From assembly GCA_037447655.1 (NCBI GenBank), contig JBBHKE010003005.1, forward strand, positions 168,701 through 232,700: a DNA stretch of 64,000 bases. The letters are read 5' to 3'. Source of the DNA: Zygnema cylindricum (Eukaryota; Streptophyta; Zygnematophyceae; Zygnematales; Zygnemataceae). The notes under the pieces were generated by a model that was given only the letters and a program-made list of their open reading frames with translations, was not told where the DNA came from and ran no database searches. The translations under genes and the position numbers were made by a program. Within the stretch, counting starts at the first letter, position 1. The number at the start of each line of letters is the position of its first letter. Positions 23,037 to 36,028 of this stretch are shown here, piece by piece.

Positions 23037-23622
23037 GTTTTTTTCAAATTTTCATCAACAAAATATGAACGACAAAACAACGATAAATAGTACAAAATAC
23101 GACTGTACAAAGTGTACATTCACGTAATTTTGATTTGCGGTTGTACGAGTTTCAGATTTTGTGTTTTTTGTAATCTTTGACTGTGCTCGAAGTGTGAACA
23201 TGAACCTACGTGGAATCATTCGAAATAAAGCAAGTAGGCGATAGTTTCCTTGCTGACACGACGTGATGGAGAAGTGAACAAAATATAACCGCCAAGAAAG
23301 TTTATGACGACATTGCTCGGCTACCGATAGAAAGAGGCCAAAACCATGTATAACCGGGTTCTTCGACACATGGGCGGTGCGATCGGCAACATGCAGTTTT
23401 CAACAAAAGCCTCAGGGTAACATTCCATTAGGCGGTCCCAGAAAGTGTACGGATAAGTCTATTGACAGCGTTATTGGAAGTCCGCTCCATTTTGTGGGGC
23501 CAGTAACAAACCTTCCTCAATTATGATTGGCGCTACATAGGTTACAGTCCAGATTATGAAAATCTTAAAAAATACTACAAACGGAAAGTCAAAACGAAAT
23601 ATTTGTACGACAGGAGCTACTG
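23037..23622. other. Unassigned spacer
   Basis: AT-rich sequence without supported features. The minus-strand open frame at 23,055-23,369 has no recognised motif and is not called. Confidence 0.4.
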
Positions 23623-24061
23623 TACACCGCGAATCGTAATTAGAGTAAATTACTCTAATTCGGTCGCTCGAAATTTCGACTCTATCACATCAAATAGAGT
23701 AATCGATTCTAATTTCTTCATTATTCTAATTTAGGTGATGTTTAATAAGCGTAAAAAATTATAATATACGTTATTTTTAAATAGTATGGAGTACGGACGA
23801 CGTCTGACCGTGCAAAATTGTACTTTTAAAATTAAAAAGGTACGAAAAATGAGTTAATAGAATCGAGATCGCACGTGAAATCGCACTAAACAAAAAAATC
23901 AATCACACCGACATAACCCAATATAGAATAACTAAATAAATTAGAGTAAACTTCATAGTTGAAAAAGCTCTATCACATAAATTAGCGTCAATTACTCTAA
24001 TTGTTTTTTTTTGTTTTTTTACTCTAATTTTTTCATTACTCTAATTACGATTCGCGGTGTA
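23623..24061. mobile_element. MITE with TA-bounded TIRs, 439 bp
   Basis: Ends are TACACCGCGAATCG... and the exact inverse ...CGATTCGCGGTGTA, each followed inward by AATTAGAGTAA-type sequence. It is one of at least eight copies of a family in this window (29,328; 29,622; 30,801; 34,883; 42,981; 47,610; 62,690). No coding capacity. Confidence 0.85.
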
Positions 24062-27000
24062 GTTAATGATTCGTACGAAAAGTTTGCGGCCAGATTTTTA
24101 TTTTTAAAATGGAAATCAAAATTTCGTAACGGAATGGCAAAAAAAAACGCGGCAAACTTTGAAGGTCGGGGCAAACTTTGAATGTCGGTGGATGTCAAAC
24201 GGAGCGTGCGAGGATATTTTCGGATGACTTGCATCCAGCGTGGCAGGAGGCACATGGCATGTACGACGTGTAGGCTTGTGATCGCTTGTTCAAAGTAGAT
24301 ATTTTTTTGTTTTTTCACGTGTACTAATGGTAATCATCCAGTGGGACACAACACAACTCTCCTCGCGAGGAGAGGTGCGTCCTACAGGATGATGTGCGCG
24401 ATTGCTTCGCGGATCTCAAAAAGTTAAATATCCAACGGTCATAAATTACGCCTACATCATTGGAGCTTCCCGACAGCTTTCCAGCAACGATGTTTCGTCT
24501 GACAAACAAATATAGGGTACGTATTTGTACGGAACTGTACGAAAACGTACGACGTCCAGCAACGAACCCTATTCGTCTAATGGAATGTTACCCTCATTCG
24601 CGGATCATTTCCCAAAAGATTTCCCCTAATATCTCGGAATTTGTTTTGCTGTCTTTAATCCAACATTAAGCGTTGTTTCCTACGCTGTGGTCACATAAGA
24701 CAGTGAAACAAATTGACAAAAGATTTGTACTGGGATTCCCGCCCTCGGAACCTACTACGTGGCGTATCCCCAACAGGTCAAGATTTAACGTTAGCCTACT
24801 TCTAAAACGATATCTGACGCACAATTGATGAATACTAGACAAATCACAATTACATTACAGTACTGTACTGTACAGTACTGTACTGTAGTGTCTGAACCTT
24901 AAGGTACATTTACCTACCGAATCTTGTGAGTGGTAGCAGATTTTAAGTGTGTCGGATCTTCAACAGTACGACCCTACGCTTAGGTCTAATCCTACGTTCG
25001 GCATGCGATCTGTTTTTCGCACCTGTCTACGTTTCCCTCGTGTCCAGCAGCCAGAAAACAATTTCACGCCGTCCACACGTCACTATGTGACAAAGAAACT
25101 AAAAGTCATTCATTTTTTTAACTTTAGGAGTAGAGTACTTTCGCAGAAGTACAAGACTGTAGCCGCTGGGCGGCACAGGGCCAGCTAGCCTCCAAACTTC
25201 TAAAGCAAACAAGAACATTTGTCCGGACTGTCTAATAATGAGAGGGTGAACTCTTAACGTTTTCCGGTTGTAGCGTCCCGACGGCGTAAACCGAAAAGCT
25301 TTGCTTTAGGGCACACTATTTTCACCACCGAAACGGAGTGCCGTTAAAAAGTTAAAAAGTCCGAGCACGCTTCCTCCCGAGCAAAAGTCCGACTTCATGT
25401 TTCGGGAGGTGATAAGCGACTAAAAACATTGGACCGACAAAAAGCTGTACACGTTCCTTCAAAAAAAAAACAGCAATCATGGTCCTGATATATCTAATGT
25501 TGTTACACAATAGAAAACAAAATAAAACAAAATAAAACAAAATAGAATAAAAAAACGAGGATGGAAAAAAAACCTCTCAACCATAACACGACCTTAGGTG
25601 ATCAATCGAAGATTTAGGTCACCAAGAACTGCAGATAGATTGCAAGGACTTTCCACCTTAGTTGTTTTGGCTAATCTTCTCGGGCTGCTCTAGCTTTTAA
25701 CCATTTCCCCCTTTTCCCATACTCGAAAGCGACCATTGAAGCTTTGCATTTGCTACACCCTCCAAAAAACCTAAAGGTGCCCTTTTGTTTGTTGCGATGA
25801 ACTACTTTAATCATTACACTTTCGTCGATAAGCACTTACCAATAATTTGATCCGGTCACTTCACCTTTCTATGCGAGGTCGGTCTAGAATGGTGTACAAT
25901 GTTTTTTTTATAAAAATCCATATTAAGCCTTCCACCTTGCAAATTTGCTTTCGAAATGGCTTGTGGACACATTTTCCATTATGTTGTACCGCGTGTCATT
26001 GTGGCATATCTTGTTACTTTTCTCATACCTCCAAAAGGAGTTTTCCCTATAACTTCCTATTTACTGGTAAATACGATTACAATGCCAACAATTGTAATTA
26101 AATCACCGGTCAAAATACATCCAACAACACGATCAATTTTACGTCCATAACAATAAAAAATCAAATGAATCCACTATGAGTCCATAAGCTAGTTGCAAAC
26201 ACGAGGTGGGTTCCGCAAAGACTTGAGGCAAAACCAATCGTGGATTTCAAGCATAAGTGGACTGTTTGGGCGTCAAATAGAGTGTCAAAGAATTTTGCGT
26301 GGATTATAACACCAAAACACGAAAGTAAACGAGCGTGCGACTAAGCTGAAGAAAATGGCATCTACGTAATGGTGAAATGTAACAATTAGAAGTAACTCTC
26401 ACTCATGTTATTATGTTCAAAATTGTTATCCACAACAAAATATGGAAAGGGTGGCACCTGTTTCGGAGCATCATGCAACATAAGTGCACAAGTTTATACA
26501 ATGACATCGTGAAACCGTTATCCAGCCTAAGGACAACCTAATTATAATGAGGAGTCGAGACAACAGATCGAGAGGTAACGTCGACCGCCGTAAAAACCCA
26601 ACTACTAAATTATACGTGTGGCACAATCCTCGTCGCGATAATAAAACCAAAACCGTCTTTGGCGTTGAGAAACTAACTTATTGACGCACAAATATCCTTA
26701 CACTTCTTTCAAATTAATTTTCCAAACTAAGTAGTGCAACGCACTAAAATGGTGCCCCCCAAAGTTTTTAAATGAACGTTAAAGTGAAGTAGTTGGTGGA
26801 AATAAAATCGCAAGACAAAATACTCGTCGAGTAAAACATTGTTTCATTATTGGACACATTAACTGGAGGTGAAAATGTTGTGAAACTCTTTACATTCCAA
26901 TAGGTCTTCCAACTACGCCTCGCCAACCACCTAGTTTACAAATGAAGAGATTTCTATGCGAGAACCTACAACTTTTGTACCCCACTTTTTAATAATGGTA

Positions 27001-29327
27001 CAAAAAAAATCATAGACAGAGGAGGGTTGTGCGACAACCTATTGGGAGATGGTTTAACAACTAGATCGGTCTTACAAAGTTGTTCCACAAAATGATAAGA
27101 TATTTTTATGACTTGGTCCCATGGGCCCATACTACACTTATCAATAAAATGTTGAAAAGTAACATCAATACAATTTCGTGTTTGGCTTTTTTAACGCTTA
27201 AAATTGAACAACAAATAAATGAGATGCACTTAATGGATCTCCTTACCAATGTTAATCAACAAATTTAAGGTGGGAATATAGTATGAACATAATGGAACAG
27301 TGGGAGAGCTTCGTGCGATTTTGAAACAAAAATGAACGATGATATAAAGGTTACAGGAGATAACATGTAAGTGAATTATTAAAAAGAACAAAATTAACAA
27401 TGTTTTGCGTTGAATGCGTCAACTTTGTTGACTTGAAGAGCAACCCAACCCCGATGTAAGTTTAACGGAGCTTGAATATCGTTGGCTTGCAACCCTTTTG
27501 ATGGTAGACTCCAAATTGGTGCGATGAAAAATGCTTGTGAACTGCTCCTTGGAGTTGCTAACACACATCTAGTCTATAAATATTTGAAGCCCTCATATTG
27601 ACTTGGTTTTCCTCCATAATGTTGAAAAGACCCTTGGTGACGTGGTTCTCATAGATAATATTAAACACGTGTTTTCTTTCGTTTAGTATTAAACACGTGC
27701 GTGACGGCTAGAGATATAACGACTTACAAGGATTGATTTGCTCACTAAGGTTAGACATATTAGTTCGTCCGTTTGTGGACGATTTTTTTGTTCACATCTG
27801 GCAAGTCTTTCGTTGATTTCGTTTGCGATTAAACACCAAATAGTCAAAGTTCAGAACCCGCGAGAGTTCTCAACCAAGCCTTATATATGCATTGTTTGAA
27901 ATTATAAAATATGTGCCTTGTGATGAGCTCAATCCATGGCCCACTTTTGTCAAAGCATGGTGGAGATGATTGGTGGGGCTTGTGAGATCATCACTCGATG
28001 GTAAGGTCCACATCCTTAAACCTCGTCGTTGTGGACTTTCGCTTATGAAGGTTATGGATAGTCCTCAGGATATGTTATCAGAGGTCTATATTCATTACCC
28101 TAGTTGTGAGTAAACATTTGATGTGGGTTTGTTCTCTTCATGGACCGTCATCGGCAATACACTTTGAATCATTGATAACGTTAATAACGTCAACTATGCG
28201 CCCCCATATTTTAGCCCTTGAACACATAATATAGCCGATAACTCTTTTATTTACGTTAATATTGGTGCTGCTTAGGTAACATTAACTACTATAATGTTAA
28301 CTATCTATAAATAGTGTAATGTACGAAATGTGCCATTCTGCACGATAAATGCTCACTGTTTCGTTGAAACGTATAAAATGAGGGTCAAGTAAAAGCGCCG
28401 ACACGAGAAATTGGGTACGCGGCGACGGAAAACCGCATTGAGATATGATTCCCAATTATAAAAACAAGGGAAAATCAGGAGAATGTGTTCTCACATGTTG
28501 AAACGTTGAATATGTGAACACATACGTTTGCAACTACAATATAGGAATGTGTACCAAAATTAGTTGTAGGTGTATAAATTAGCGTTCAGTTTTGTTAGTA
28601 TAGGCCCTTGAACCCAAAATAGAGTTGATAGCACTAATTTTTGCTTTACACCAAATATTTCTTAACTTGATCATCGATTCACGATGTAGTTACTCAAGTA
28701 TGTAGTAGTTTTAGTTATTGTTGTATTGTTTGTTTAATATTACATACTTAGCCCATTTTTTGTGTGCTATGTTAATTTACAAATGCGTTTTTATTTTCCC
28801 CCCTTTTCGTTAGTTTTGCAACATCGTTTTTACTTCCTATATGAGTACGCTTCCTGTGTGGCGTAGACAACCACTCTAGTTAGTGTTTACAATACTACAT
28901 TATTTTTGGCACTTAACGCCAATTTGTGTGTCTATTTTGTAAGCTTGTGCGTTAAGTGTACATCAACACTATTTCAGATTTTTATGATTATCCGGCCAGC
29001 ATCCGCTGGCTGAGATACTTGTGGGGTTTGGAAATCATACCAAACATACAAATTAGAGTAAAGTTCAACATTATTTTAGGTTATTTTACATTTTTTTATG
29101 GTTTGTCAAAATAATGTTCGCGGATTTTCCGATTGGTAGCAACAATTTAAAGTTAATATACATGCGAAAAGTAAAAATGAGATATCACGTGGACGTGCTG
29201 TGCGAAAACAAAGTTGTTGTACATAGGGTTGATTTCTACAAACATAACATTAAAGTGGTTAGAAGAAAATGAAAATTTTCCATATTTGCGTTAATTATAA
29301 TTTAAAGTCAATAACACTACAGTACAG
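24062..29327. other. About 5.3 kb of unassigned AT-rich DNA
   Basis: No gene or complete transposon could be supported on either strand. At about 24,858-24,890 there is a short palindromic CAGTACTGTACTGTA run; similar GTAC-rich runs recur near 29,970 and 30,160. I searched the minus strand for the missing dolichol-kinase exons by eye without success. Confidence 0.4.
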
Positions 29328-29546
29328 TACATCGCCAATCGCTATTAGCGTACTGAACGCTAATTCGGTCCCGCTTTTTTTTCCTCAAATTCTCAAATAG
29401 AATTATCCATACTATTAAAAAAACCCTAATTTCAAATTAGAGTAGACGATTTCTTTCAAAATTTTCAAATTCCTAATTAGCGTAAATCACTGTAATTATT
29501 CATACACGCTAAAGAAACCTGTACGCTAATAGCGATTGGCGGTGTA
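29328..29546. mobile_element. TA-bounded MITE copy, about 219 bp
   Basis: The left end is TACATCGCCAATCGCTATTA and the right end the inverse with GCGATTGGCGGTGTA. A further inverted end (ATAACGATGGGCGATGTA) lies at about 29,618, so a second right end or a nested copy is present. Confidence 0.7.
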
Positions 29547-29621
29547 GTTTATGATTTTGGGCCAAAAAAATCCGTGACAGAATTAGTGTTATCAACGCTA
29601 ATAACGATGGGCGATGTACTG

Positions 29622-29836
29622 TACACCGTGAATCGTTATGTGTTAATGTTTTTTTCGTCTCTTTAAACATCTTTTCGTACACGCATGTCAGTTTTAAGAT
29701 CTGACGGTTTCGATTGAAAGGTAAGATTCTCAGCTTACGATTGGCGGTCTTTAACTGAAAATCAAACAATAGTGTACGGATAAAAGATGTTTTAAGTGGC
29801 GAAAAAATGATCAACACTAATAGCGATACACGGTGT
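29622..29836. mobile_element. TA-bounded MITE copy, about 215 bp
   Basis: Starts TACACCGTGAATCGTTAT and ends with the inverse TAGCGATACACGGTGTA. The arms are imperfect, so the copy is older than 23,623. Confidence 0.65.
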
Positions 29837-30400
29837 AGTGTAGTAATTTTTAAAAGTGGCCATGTAAGAGCCACATTTTAACGGTCAAGTATGATAAAGC
29901 ATTCGGCGGTGTGCAGTACAGTAGGTTTCTTACGAGTTGACCCGGCTGGTGGGAGTGGTGAGATTCGTATTCAGTACAGTACTGTACTGTAGTCACTTTG
30001 AACTTTGAAGTACGTTTTTCACTTCGAATTTCGTACTGTACGCACAAACCTACAAAAAGTTTCTGTCCAAGTTTCCACGTGCACACTGTACAAAAGTTAT
30101 GGTCGGCGTCCCGTGCATTGACCTGTACGGACAGCTCAGTTAACTCCAGTTAACTCGTGTCCGTACAGTACTGTAGAATCAGAGAGGGCTCGTTGGAGTA
30201 CAGTACAGAAATTCAGCATATAAAGTAAACAGCAAACAGGGAGCATTGTAAGACGAGCGCTCTCTTATTAGACTATTAGTGGGAGGTTGTCGGCAGTTTT
30301 TTGGTACTCTGATCCTATTGGCGGCTGCTTCGCATGCTGTACGGTGTACTTCCGCAACTCTAGCAAGGCAAGGGGAGAGGAAGAAGAGAGGTAAGGGACA

Positions 30401-30489
30401 GGGAAGGGAAGGGAAGGGAAGGGAAGGGAAGGGAAGGGAAGGGAGGGGAAGGGAAGGGAAGGGAAGGGAAGGGAAGGGAAGGGAAGGGA
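30401..30489. repeat. (GGGAA)n microsatellite
   Basis: About 18 units of GGGAA with one GGGAG variant. On the gene strand this is (TTCCC)n starting ten bases after the 5' splice site of exon 6 of the dolichol-kinase-like gene. Confidence 0.95.
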
Positions 30490-30498
30490 TGGCTGTAC

Positions 30499-33400
30499 CT
30501 GTACAATGGCGTCAATCTCGTCCCCAGTGCCAGACAGAGCTCGAGCACAATGAGGAGGCAAGGGTAGACTGGGAGTGACCTGAAATGTGGCCATCAAAGA
30601 ATGAGAATAGCGGATGGCCAGAAGGAGACAAGAGAAGCTCAAATTGATTCTTCCCATTGCGTACAGAGATGAAATGGACAACATGGTATTAACAAAACTT
30701 CAAACTAAGTTATTTGAGTCGACTATTTAACTAAATGCTTCCAGACATCCTCAGCAGTTTCATCCGGACATGGTACAGCTGGATTGCCGGTGCCAAGTAC
30801 TACACTGGTCATCGCTATTAGAATTGATCCCTCTAATTAGAGTAAGTGTTTTCTATACCCAAAATCATATAGTAGTGGTACAAGCTCTATTTAATTTAGA
30901 GTTCCATACTGGGCCACGTGGTAAAACATAATTTAGTGCAATTAATTCTAGTTAAGCATTAACGCTAATAACTCACTAACTGTAATAGCGATGGATGGTG
31001 TAGCATTAAAATATAAAAACAATAGACAAGCTAGACGACACAAGGCACATGATAAAGGACACAGAAAAAAGTCGTCGACTCCTTTTTACGTGACAACCAT
31101 GACTGAAAAATATCATACATCAAAAATGTCACACGTACATGAAAAATGTCGTACATGCTTTCTCCCCTCTTTCCTATTCATCCCTTCTGTTCTTGTTCCT
31201 ACCTTGGCAACAGTGCGGCCCAGGGCATCAAGTGCGACCAGCGTCACGCCTTCTGCTACAAGCAGTGCTTCCCCTGCATGCGGCCTCTCTGCCGTATGAG
31301 CCAACTGTCGACAGGAACATATTTCTCAGCTGTTGAGGGACACAGTAGACAATCACCTGAAAAAAGGCAAACAATGTTGAAAAGTTTAGCTACACCAATT
31401 CTGAAATGTTCCCGTCAAAATCATTATTGGATGCATAAAAAGAGTAGAGGATAACCTTCATATACCAATTTATCCTATCGACATAAGCTCTCTTGGCAAA
31501 TATGACTCTGGGACTTGGTGACATAATGCCCTAGCCAACTACGAAAAAGTCAAAGAAGCGATAATTAAATAGAACGATCACCTGAATTAACTGCCTATGC
31601 CACACTTTTCCCTGAACAACAACCATCAAGAAAACTTGTCAAATAACCAAATACAAAGATCCACACCATTTGATAAATTGACAACAACAGTCCATAAGGT
31701 GATCACCACCAAGTTCGATAACATTTTCCAAGCCGAGAGTCATAAGAAGGCAACCAAGCAGATGGCGCTGGATAGAAGTCCATGCTCGCATGAGTAGCAG
31801 ATATCTTATGCTCATGCCCCCAAACCAGTTTTCAGCTAGAAAGACGCTCAACGTGTCATGGATATGTGTGTATTTGAAGTTGTTATGAGGGAGCAATGGA
31901 TGCAAGTTCCAAGGGACCTCGAATAAGACTCACTTCTTTCTTTGCGTTGCTAGCATTTATATAAATATCAAGGATCATCGATGGCCCTGAGCTTCTGTTT
32001 GATAAAAAGTCCCCTAAACGTATAACAACTCTCACAATAGTTCTGAGTACCAACCTGAAGATGCAGTACTTGGGAACATCCTCAATAGTGTAAGCCACAA
32101 TCCCCCACAAACAGCCACGTGTCCCAGCAGCCAGATTGTTACTGCAGTCTGCCCGCCACTGCCTGCACAGGCCTTCCAGCTTTACCTCTTAACTTCATTG
32201 TATAGAAACTTCATTAAATTGTGGAAGGGAACTATTTCAGTTACATGCCTGTCATTAAGAGTATCCAAATGTTTGTAAGGTCAAAATCTGTAAGAAAACT
32301 CAGTGAACATTTGCCAAACAAAAGAAATCAACAATCACTGTATTCTGGAAAGTGACAACAAAGTCCAAGGCAAAGGTAGGAAAACGAATAAATCATCCTG
32401 TATCATCCTTTTTTTAATATAAAGTACTCAATTTGACGGTAATGGCGTACAATTTTGAGCTATACAGCATATTCATATACTCACAAAAGTTTTGCTGTGC
32501 CATAACGACGCAGATTTTGCAGCACTAATTCACCCAAATTTGTGTGAACCACTTCTAAATGGTCTGAACCAAATATTGTGAGACTTCACAACTACACCGT
32601 AAACTGCTGTTAATGTAACGAAATTATTAGCGTGGGGTTTATATTATGTTATTAATTCTAATTCAATTCCGACTGACATGACTGATTTTGAACCGTTTAA
32701 AAAATTTGTGTTGAAAAAACGCCTTTAGTGTTTTTAGAGCTATTTTTTCGTCAATGGGCAAAAACGGCACCAAATGAGTGTAGTATACAACCATGTCAAA
32801 AGCCAATTGTATCTAAAACTATGTTCATAATTCCCCTTCTTGCAGGTAGGATAGCGAGAATTCAGTACTGAACTCAGATTATACGAAATACATTGTGTAC
32901 AGCATACTCTTCCTGCGTTAGCAAAGAGAATGGCATTACATTCCAATTATGTAAGTCACATCACCTGCATCTGCATCTATATAAGATGATGTCAAATAGT
33001 GAGTCAGCATCCTTCTTTGATTGCATGTACTTAGTTTTGACACCCCGTATAATACGATGACGACCTTGGAAAGAAGTGGACCAACAGCGTCCATTCAGGT
33101 CCCTTCCTACCATACTTATACAGACGTGTACTGATACATCATCTACGATCGGTTTGAAGTCTTACTACAGATAAAGAAGCTTTCACTATTACAAAGGAGA
33201 TACACAAAAGACTAGCAGGAAAACATCACTGGCAAGCTTCCAAGGACAAAATCCACCTTCAAACTTTAAACCAAATCATCATATATGCTGTTTTCTGCAC
33301 ACCTTCCCATCCACTGCAGCAAATGGCGACCGCCACGGTAACCAGGGAGAGGGGCAGCCATCCCATAGCCATGGCTGTCCACATGCCTGCTTCGTCAAAA

Positions 33401-34154
33401 CTGCCCTCTCCCTTTCCTGTCCGACACATGTTCTTTCCTACCGCCGCCTGTGACGTCCTCCCCCCTGTCTGTTGCACATTGGCCACACTTCTGCACTCCA
33501 TATAAAGGCACAACAGCACCGCTGATCCCACCATGCCCCCTCCACAGGCGAGAGTCGCCCAGAAACGCAGGCTTGCAAGCAGTCCTGTTAAGAGACGTCA
33601 CATATGAGCAGTTCAGTTAAGTCAAAACATCTATTGAGCAAAGATTACATTCTTCCAGCTACCAAGAGGCTGCAGACACGTGGCAGACCTGCATTGGCTC
33701 CTGAACGAGCGTCCTGGATTGCGCGAGATGCAAACACCATAGGAAGAGCCAACGCGCCCAGGAGAAGACCGGAAGACGCTCCAAACCTGTCACAATACAG
33801 CCAGTCAGAGCAGGAAATCCATCAGGATACTCTCCTTCAAGCGACCATCCTTCAGGTAACCTTCCTTGAGGAAACCTTCCTTCAGATAAGCTTCCATCTC
33901 CACGCATCGTAAAGTTGAGAGACTCCATTACTAGAAAGCTGGGCTCACCTAGGTCTCGTAGCACGAAGTGCGGAGGTGACGCGTGGCATCTCGCTTGCCA
34001 CCGCAGCCATTCCAACAGCAGCCATGGCCAAACCTTCTGACTTCCATCGCGAAGGGGCGTCTGAAACCAGACGTGAATGGGATGCGAAGAGGGAGGTGGA
34101 AATGAAGCCGACGACGACGGCCAATAACCCTGCTTCCAGCAACGAGCGCTGCAT
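30499..34154 (-). CDS. Dolichol-kinase-like gene, N-terminal half (6 exons)
   Basis: Dolichol kinase (plant EVAN, yeast Sec59) makes dolichyl phosphate at the ER for protein glycosylation. I propose exons 34,154-33,949, 33,786-33,689, 33,584-33,303, 32,162-32,055, 31,273-31,203 and 30,579-30,499. All joints are GT-AG and in phase, giving 282 codons. The ATG is at 34,154. The protein is hydrophobic with about six membrane segments. It shows RFGASSGLLLGALALP at residues 69-84 and FPSTASSGEALLV at 225-237, which I recognise from plant dolichol kinases, then EIDAIVQ at the last exon end. The CTP-binding C-terminal half was not found to the left, where exon 6 is followed by a microsatellite and repeats. 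Either a very long intron intervenes or the gene is truncated. MITEs sit in introns, and a large TIR element starts about 190 bp upstream. Family memory, not a search, supports the name. Confidence 0.78.
30801..31002. mobile_element. TA-bounded MITE copy in an intron of the dolichol-kinase-like gene
   Basis: Ends are TACACTGGTCATCGCTATTA and the inverse TAATAGCGATGGATGGTGTA, 202 bp. It lies inside the proposed intron between exons 5 and 6. A lone MITE end (TACACCGTAAACTG at 32,593) lies in the intron between exons 3 and 4. Confidence 0.75.
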
Positions 34155-34345
34155 GGCTATGAAAGGGAAGATACGGAAGGGGAAGCACAGTTTCAAGAGG
34201 GGGAATTGTATATTGGCATGTTGCTCTAGGCGTCATACAAGTGGACTCCGGAAATCGGATCGGAGATTCGGAGATGCGAAAGAGACGTACACCGGCAAAG
34301 ATACGTTCAAAGTTTGAACCTTTAAAGGCAAGCTGCCATTACTGT
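34155..34345 (-). promoter_or_regulatory. 5' flank of the dolichol-kinase-like gene
   Basis: Only about 190 bp separate the proposed ATG from the TIR element at 34,346, so the promoter must lie here or inside the transposon. No TATA box or other element is convincing. Confidence 0.35.
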
Positions 34346-34815
34346 TGCGTGGTTCACACTTGGAAAAATGGGAAAACGATGTCATAAATTTTGGGATCCG
34401 TACGCCAAATTTCATAAAATGACAAAAAACGCGGCGGTGACGGTTGGGACGGTCGGTTTCGACCGTTTTGGAGCGTAGCGGTGGAAAAAAAATGCAGTTT
34501 TAAGCGTCAAAAATTGACAGCTGCGAATACCGAACAGCAACTGCCGTCCGCCATCGGACATCATGTTCGGAATGCACTTTTTCGTTTTTGAAGAATTACG
34601 AAACGAAGCGCACGGACGTAAACCGTACAAGATATTTTTACCCCGCAAACTTATGAACAAACTAGACGACCAATCAGGTAAGAGAACATTTAATGTAAAA
34701 AAAAAAAAAAATACCGATGGAAAAAACAAAAATACAAACTAATAAATGTTCTAAACTTCTAATACTAATAACCGTATTAATACTAATTAAACACTATTAA
34801 TAACTGTACTAACAC

Positions 34816-36028
34816 TACACCGTCGATCGTATTTAGCGTGTAGAAATTATTAGTGTGTAGAATAACTTAGTGTCATGTACACTACACCGCCAATCGCTAT
34901 TAGCGTGTAGGTTTCATTAGCGTATACAAATAATTACCGTGGTGTACGCTATTTAAGAATTTGAAAATTTTGGAAAAAATCATACATTCTAATTGTTTGA
35001 TTATGGTAATTTGGATCTTTGAAAAAAAAAATGTCGGTCGCAAACATGCTTACACTAATATAAATTTTCGTACAAATTCTGACAAATCGTACACAAATCG
35101 TAAATTCACACGGTCGAAACGCGGCTGTCGGACGAATATGTGCGAGCGGGATTTTTTACGACCTGGTTTTTTTTCCTTTTTAGAACGCACATTCTCATGC
35201 GTCCGCGATTACTAAAATTAATTTATTGTAATTTTTAACTTAAAAAGGTACATTTATGTACGGTCTGACACTGACCGTACACCACTCTATTTAAGAGACA
35301 ACGTACTGAATATAACCCTAAATAGAATAAAGAAAAAAATAGAATAAACTACGCTATTTGAGAATAAAACAAAAAAAAAGCGGGACGGGATTAGCGTACA
35401 CAACGCTAATAGCGATTGGCGGTGTAGTTTTGACTTAGAAAAATTTCGAAAACAAAGTTGTGCACTAATTTTTCAACGAACGCCAATATGGGTACAGCTG
35501 ATTTGTCGAGAGGATATTCACAGTAATATAGGTAAGAGTATAAACTCTGAAAATTCGTACACTGTCGCATACTTTCACTCTAATTAATTCCTAACTCTAA
35601 TTTCGGTTTTTTAGGGTGTAGGCAATACGCGACAAATAAATGTACACTAAAACAGGTATAAGTACGCAATCTTTTAAATCGTACACCGAATCGTGATTGT
35701 ATCCTATTTAGGATTAACTCCCATTTGGGTATATGTTTGGCAAACTCGTTTTTACTTCAATTCACAGGGCAATTTTCCGCGTGATAGCAAATATTTTATT
35801 AAAATATCCATACTTGTATAATGAAAAAGTACATTTTTATATGCACCGACACCTTCCGTATTCCACACTAATAAAAAAATACATAAATTAAAATGGTGTA
35901 CACTAATTGTTCTTCTCGAAATTAGCGTACAAGAAAAATTAGTATCATTTAACCTATTTTAAGTAAAACCCTCAAAACTTAGGGGGGTCGAATTAGTGTT
36001 CAACACGCTAAATACGATCGACGGTGTA
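34816..36028. mobile_element. Outer TA-bounded MITE-family element with nested copy
   Basis: Left end TACACCGTCGATCGTATTTA, right end the inverse AAATACGATCGACGGTGTA. The arms match those of the copy at 47,610-47,812, which is only about 200 bp. The extra length is explained in part by the nested copy at 34,883-35,426 and further insertions. Confidence 0.65.
34883..35426. mobile_element. Nested TA-bounded MITE-family copy, 544 bp
   Basis: Ends are TACACCGCCAATCGCTATTA and the exact inverse TAATAGCGATTGGCGGTGTA. It lies wholly inside the element at 34,816-36,028. Confidence 0.82.

Noticed and set aside
30268-30684. Open frames of Pro-Phe-Ser-Leu repeats
   Set aside because: They are translations of the (GGGAA)n microsatellite around exon 6.
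31639-31905. Minus-strand frame with hydrophobic LLGCLLMTLG stretch as an extra dolichol-kinase exon
   Set aside because: Joining exons 4 and 5 directly gives the expected family motif in phase; this piece would interrupt it.
33604-34317. Plus-strand open frames opposite the dolichol-kinase-like gene
   Set aside because: They are antisense shadows of exons with consistent splice phases on the minus strand.
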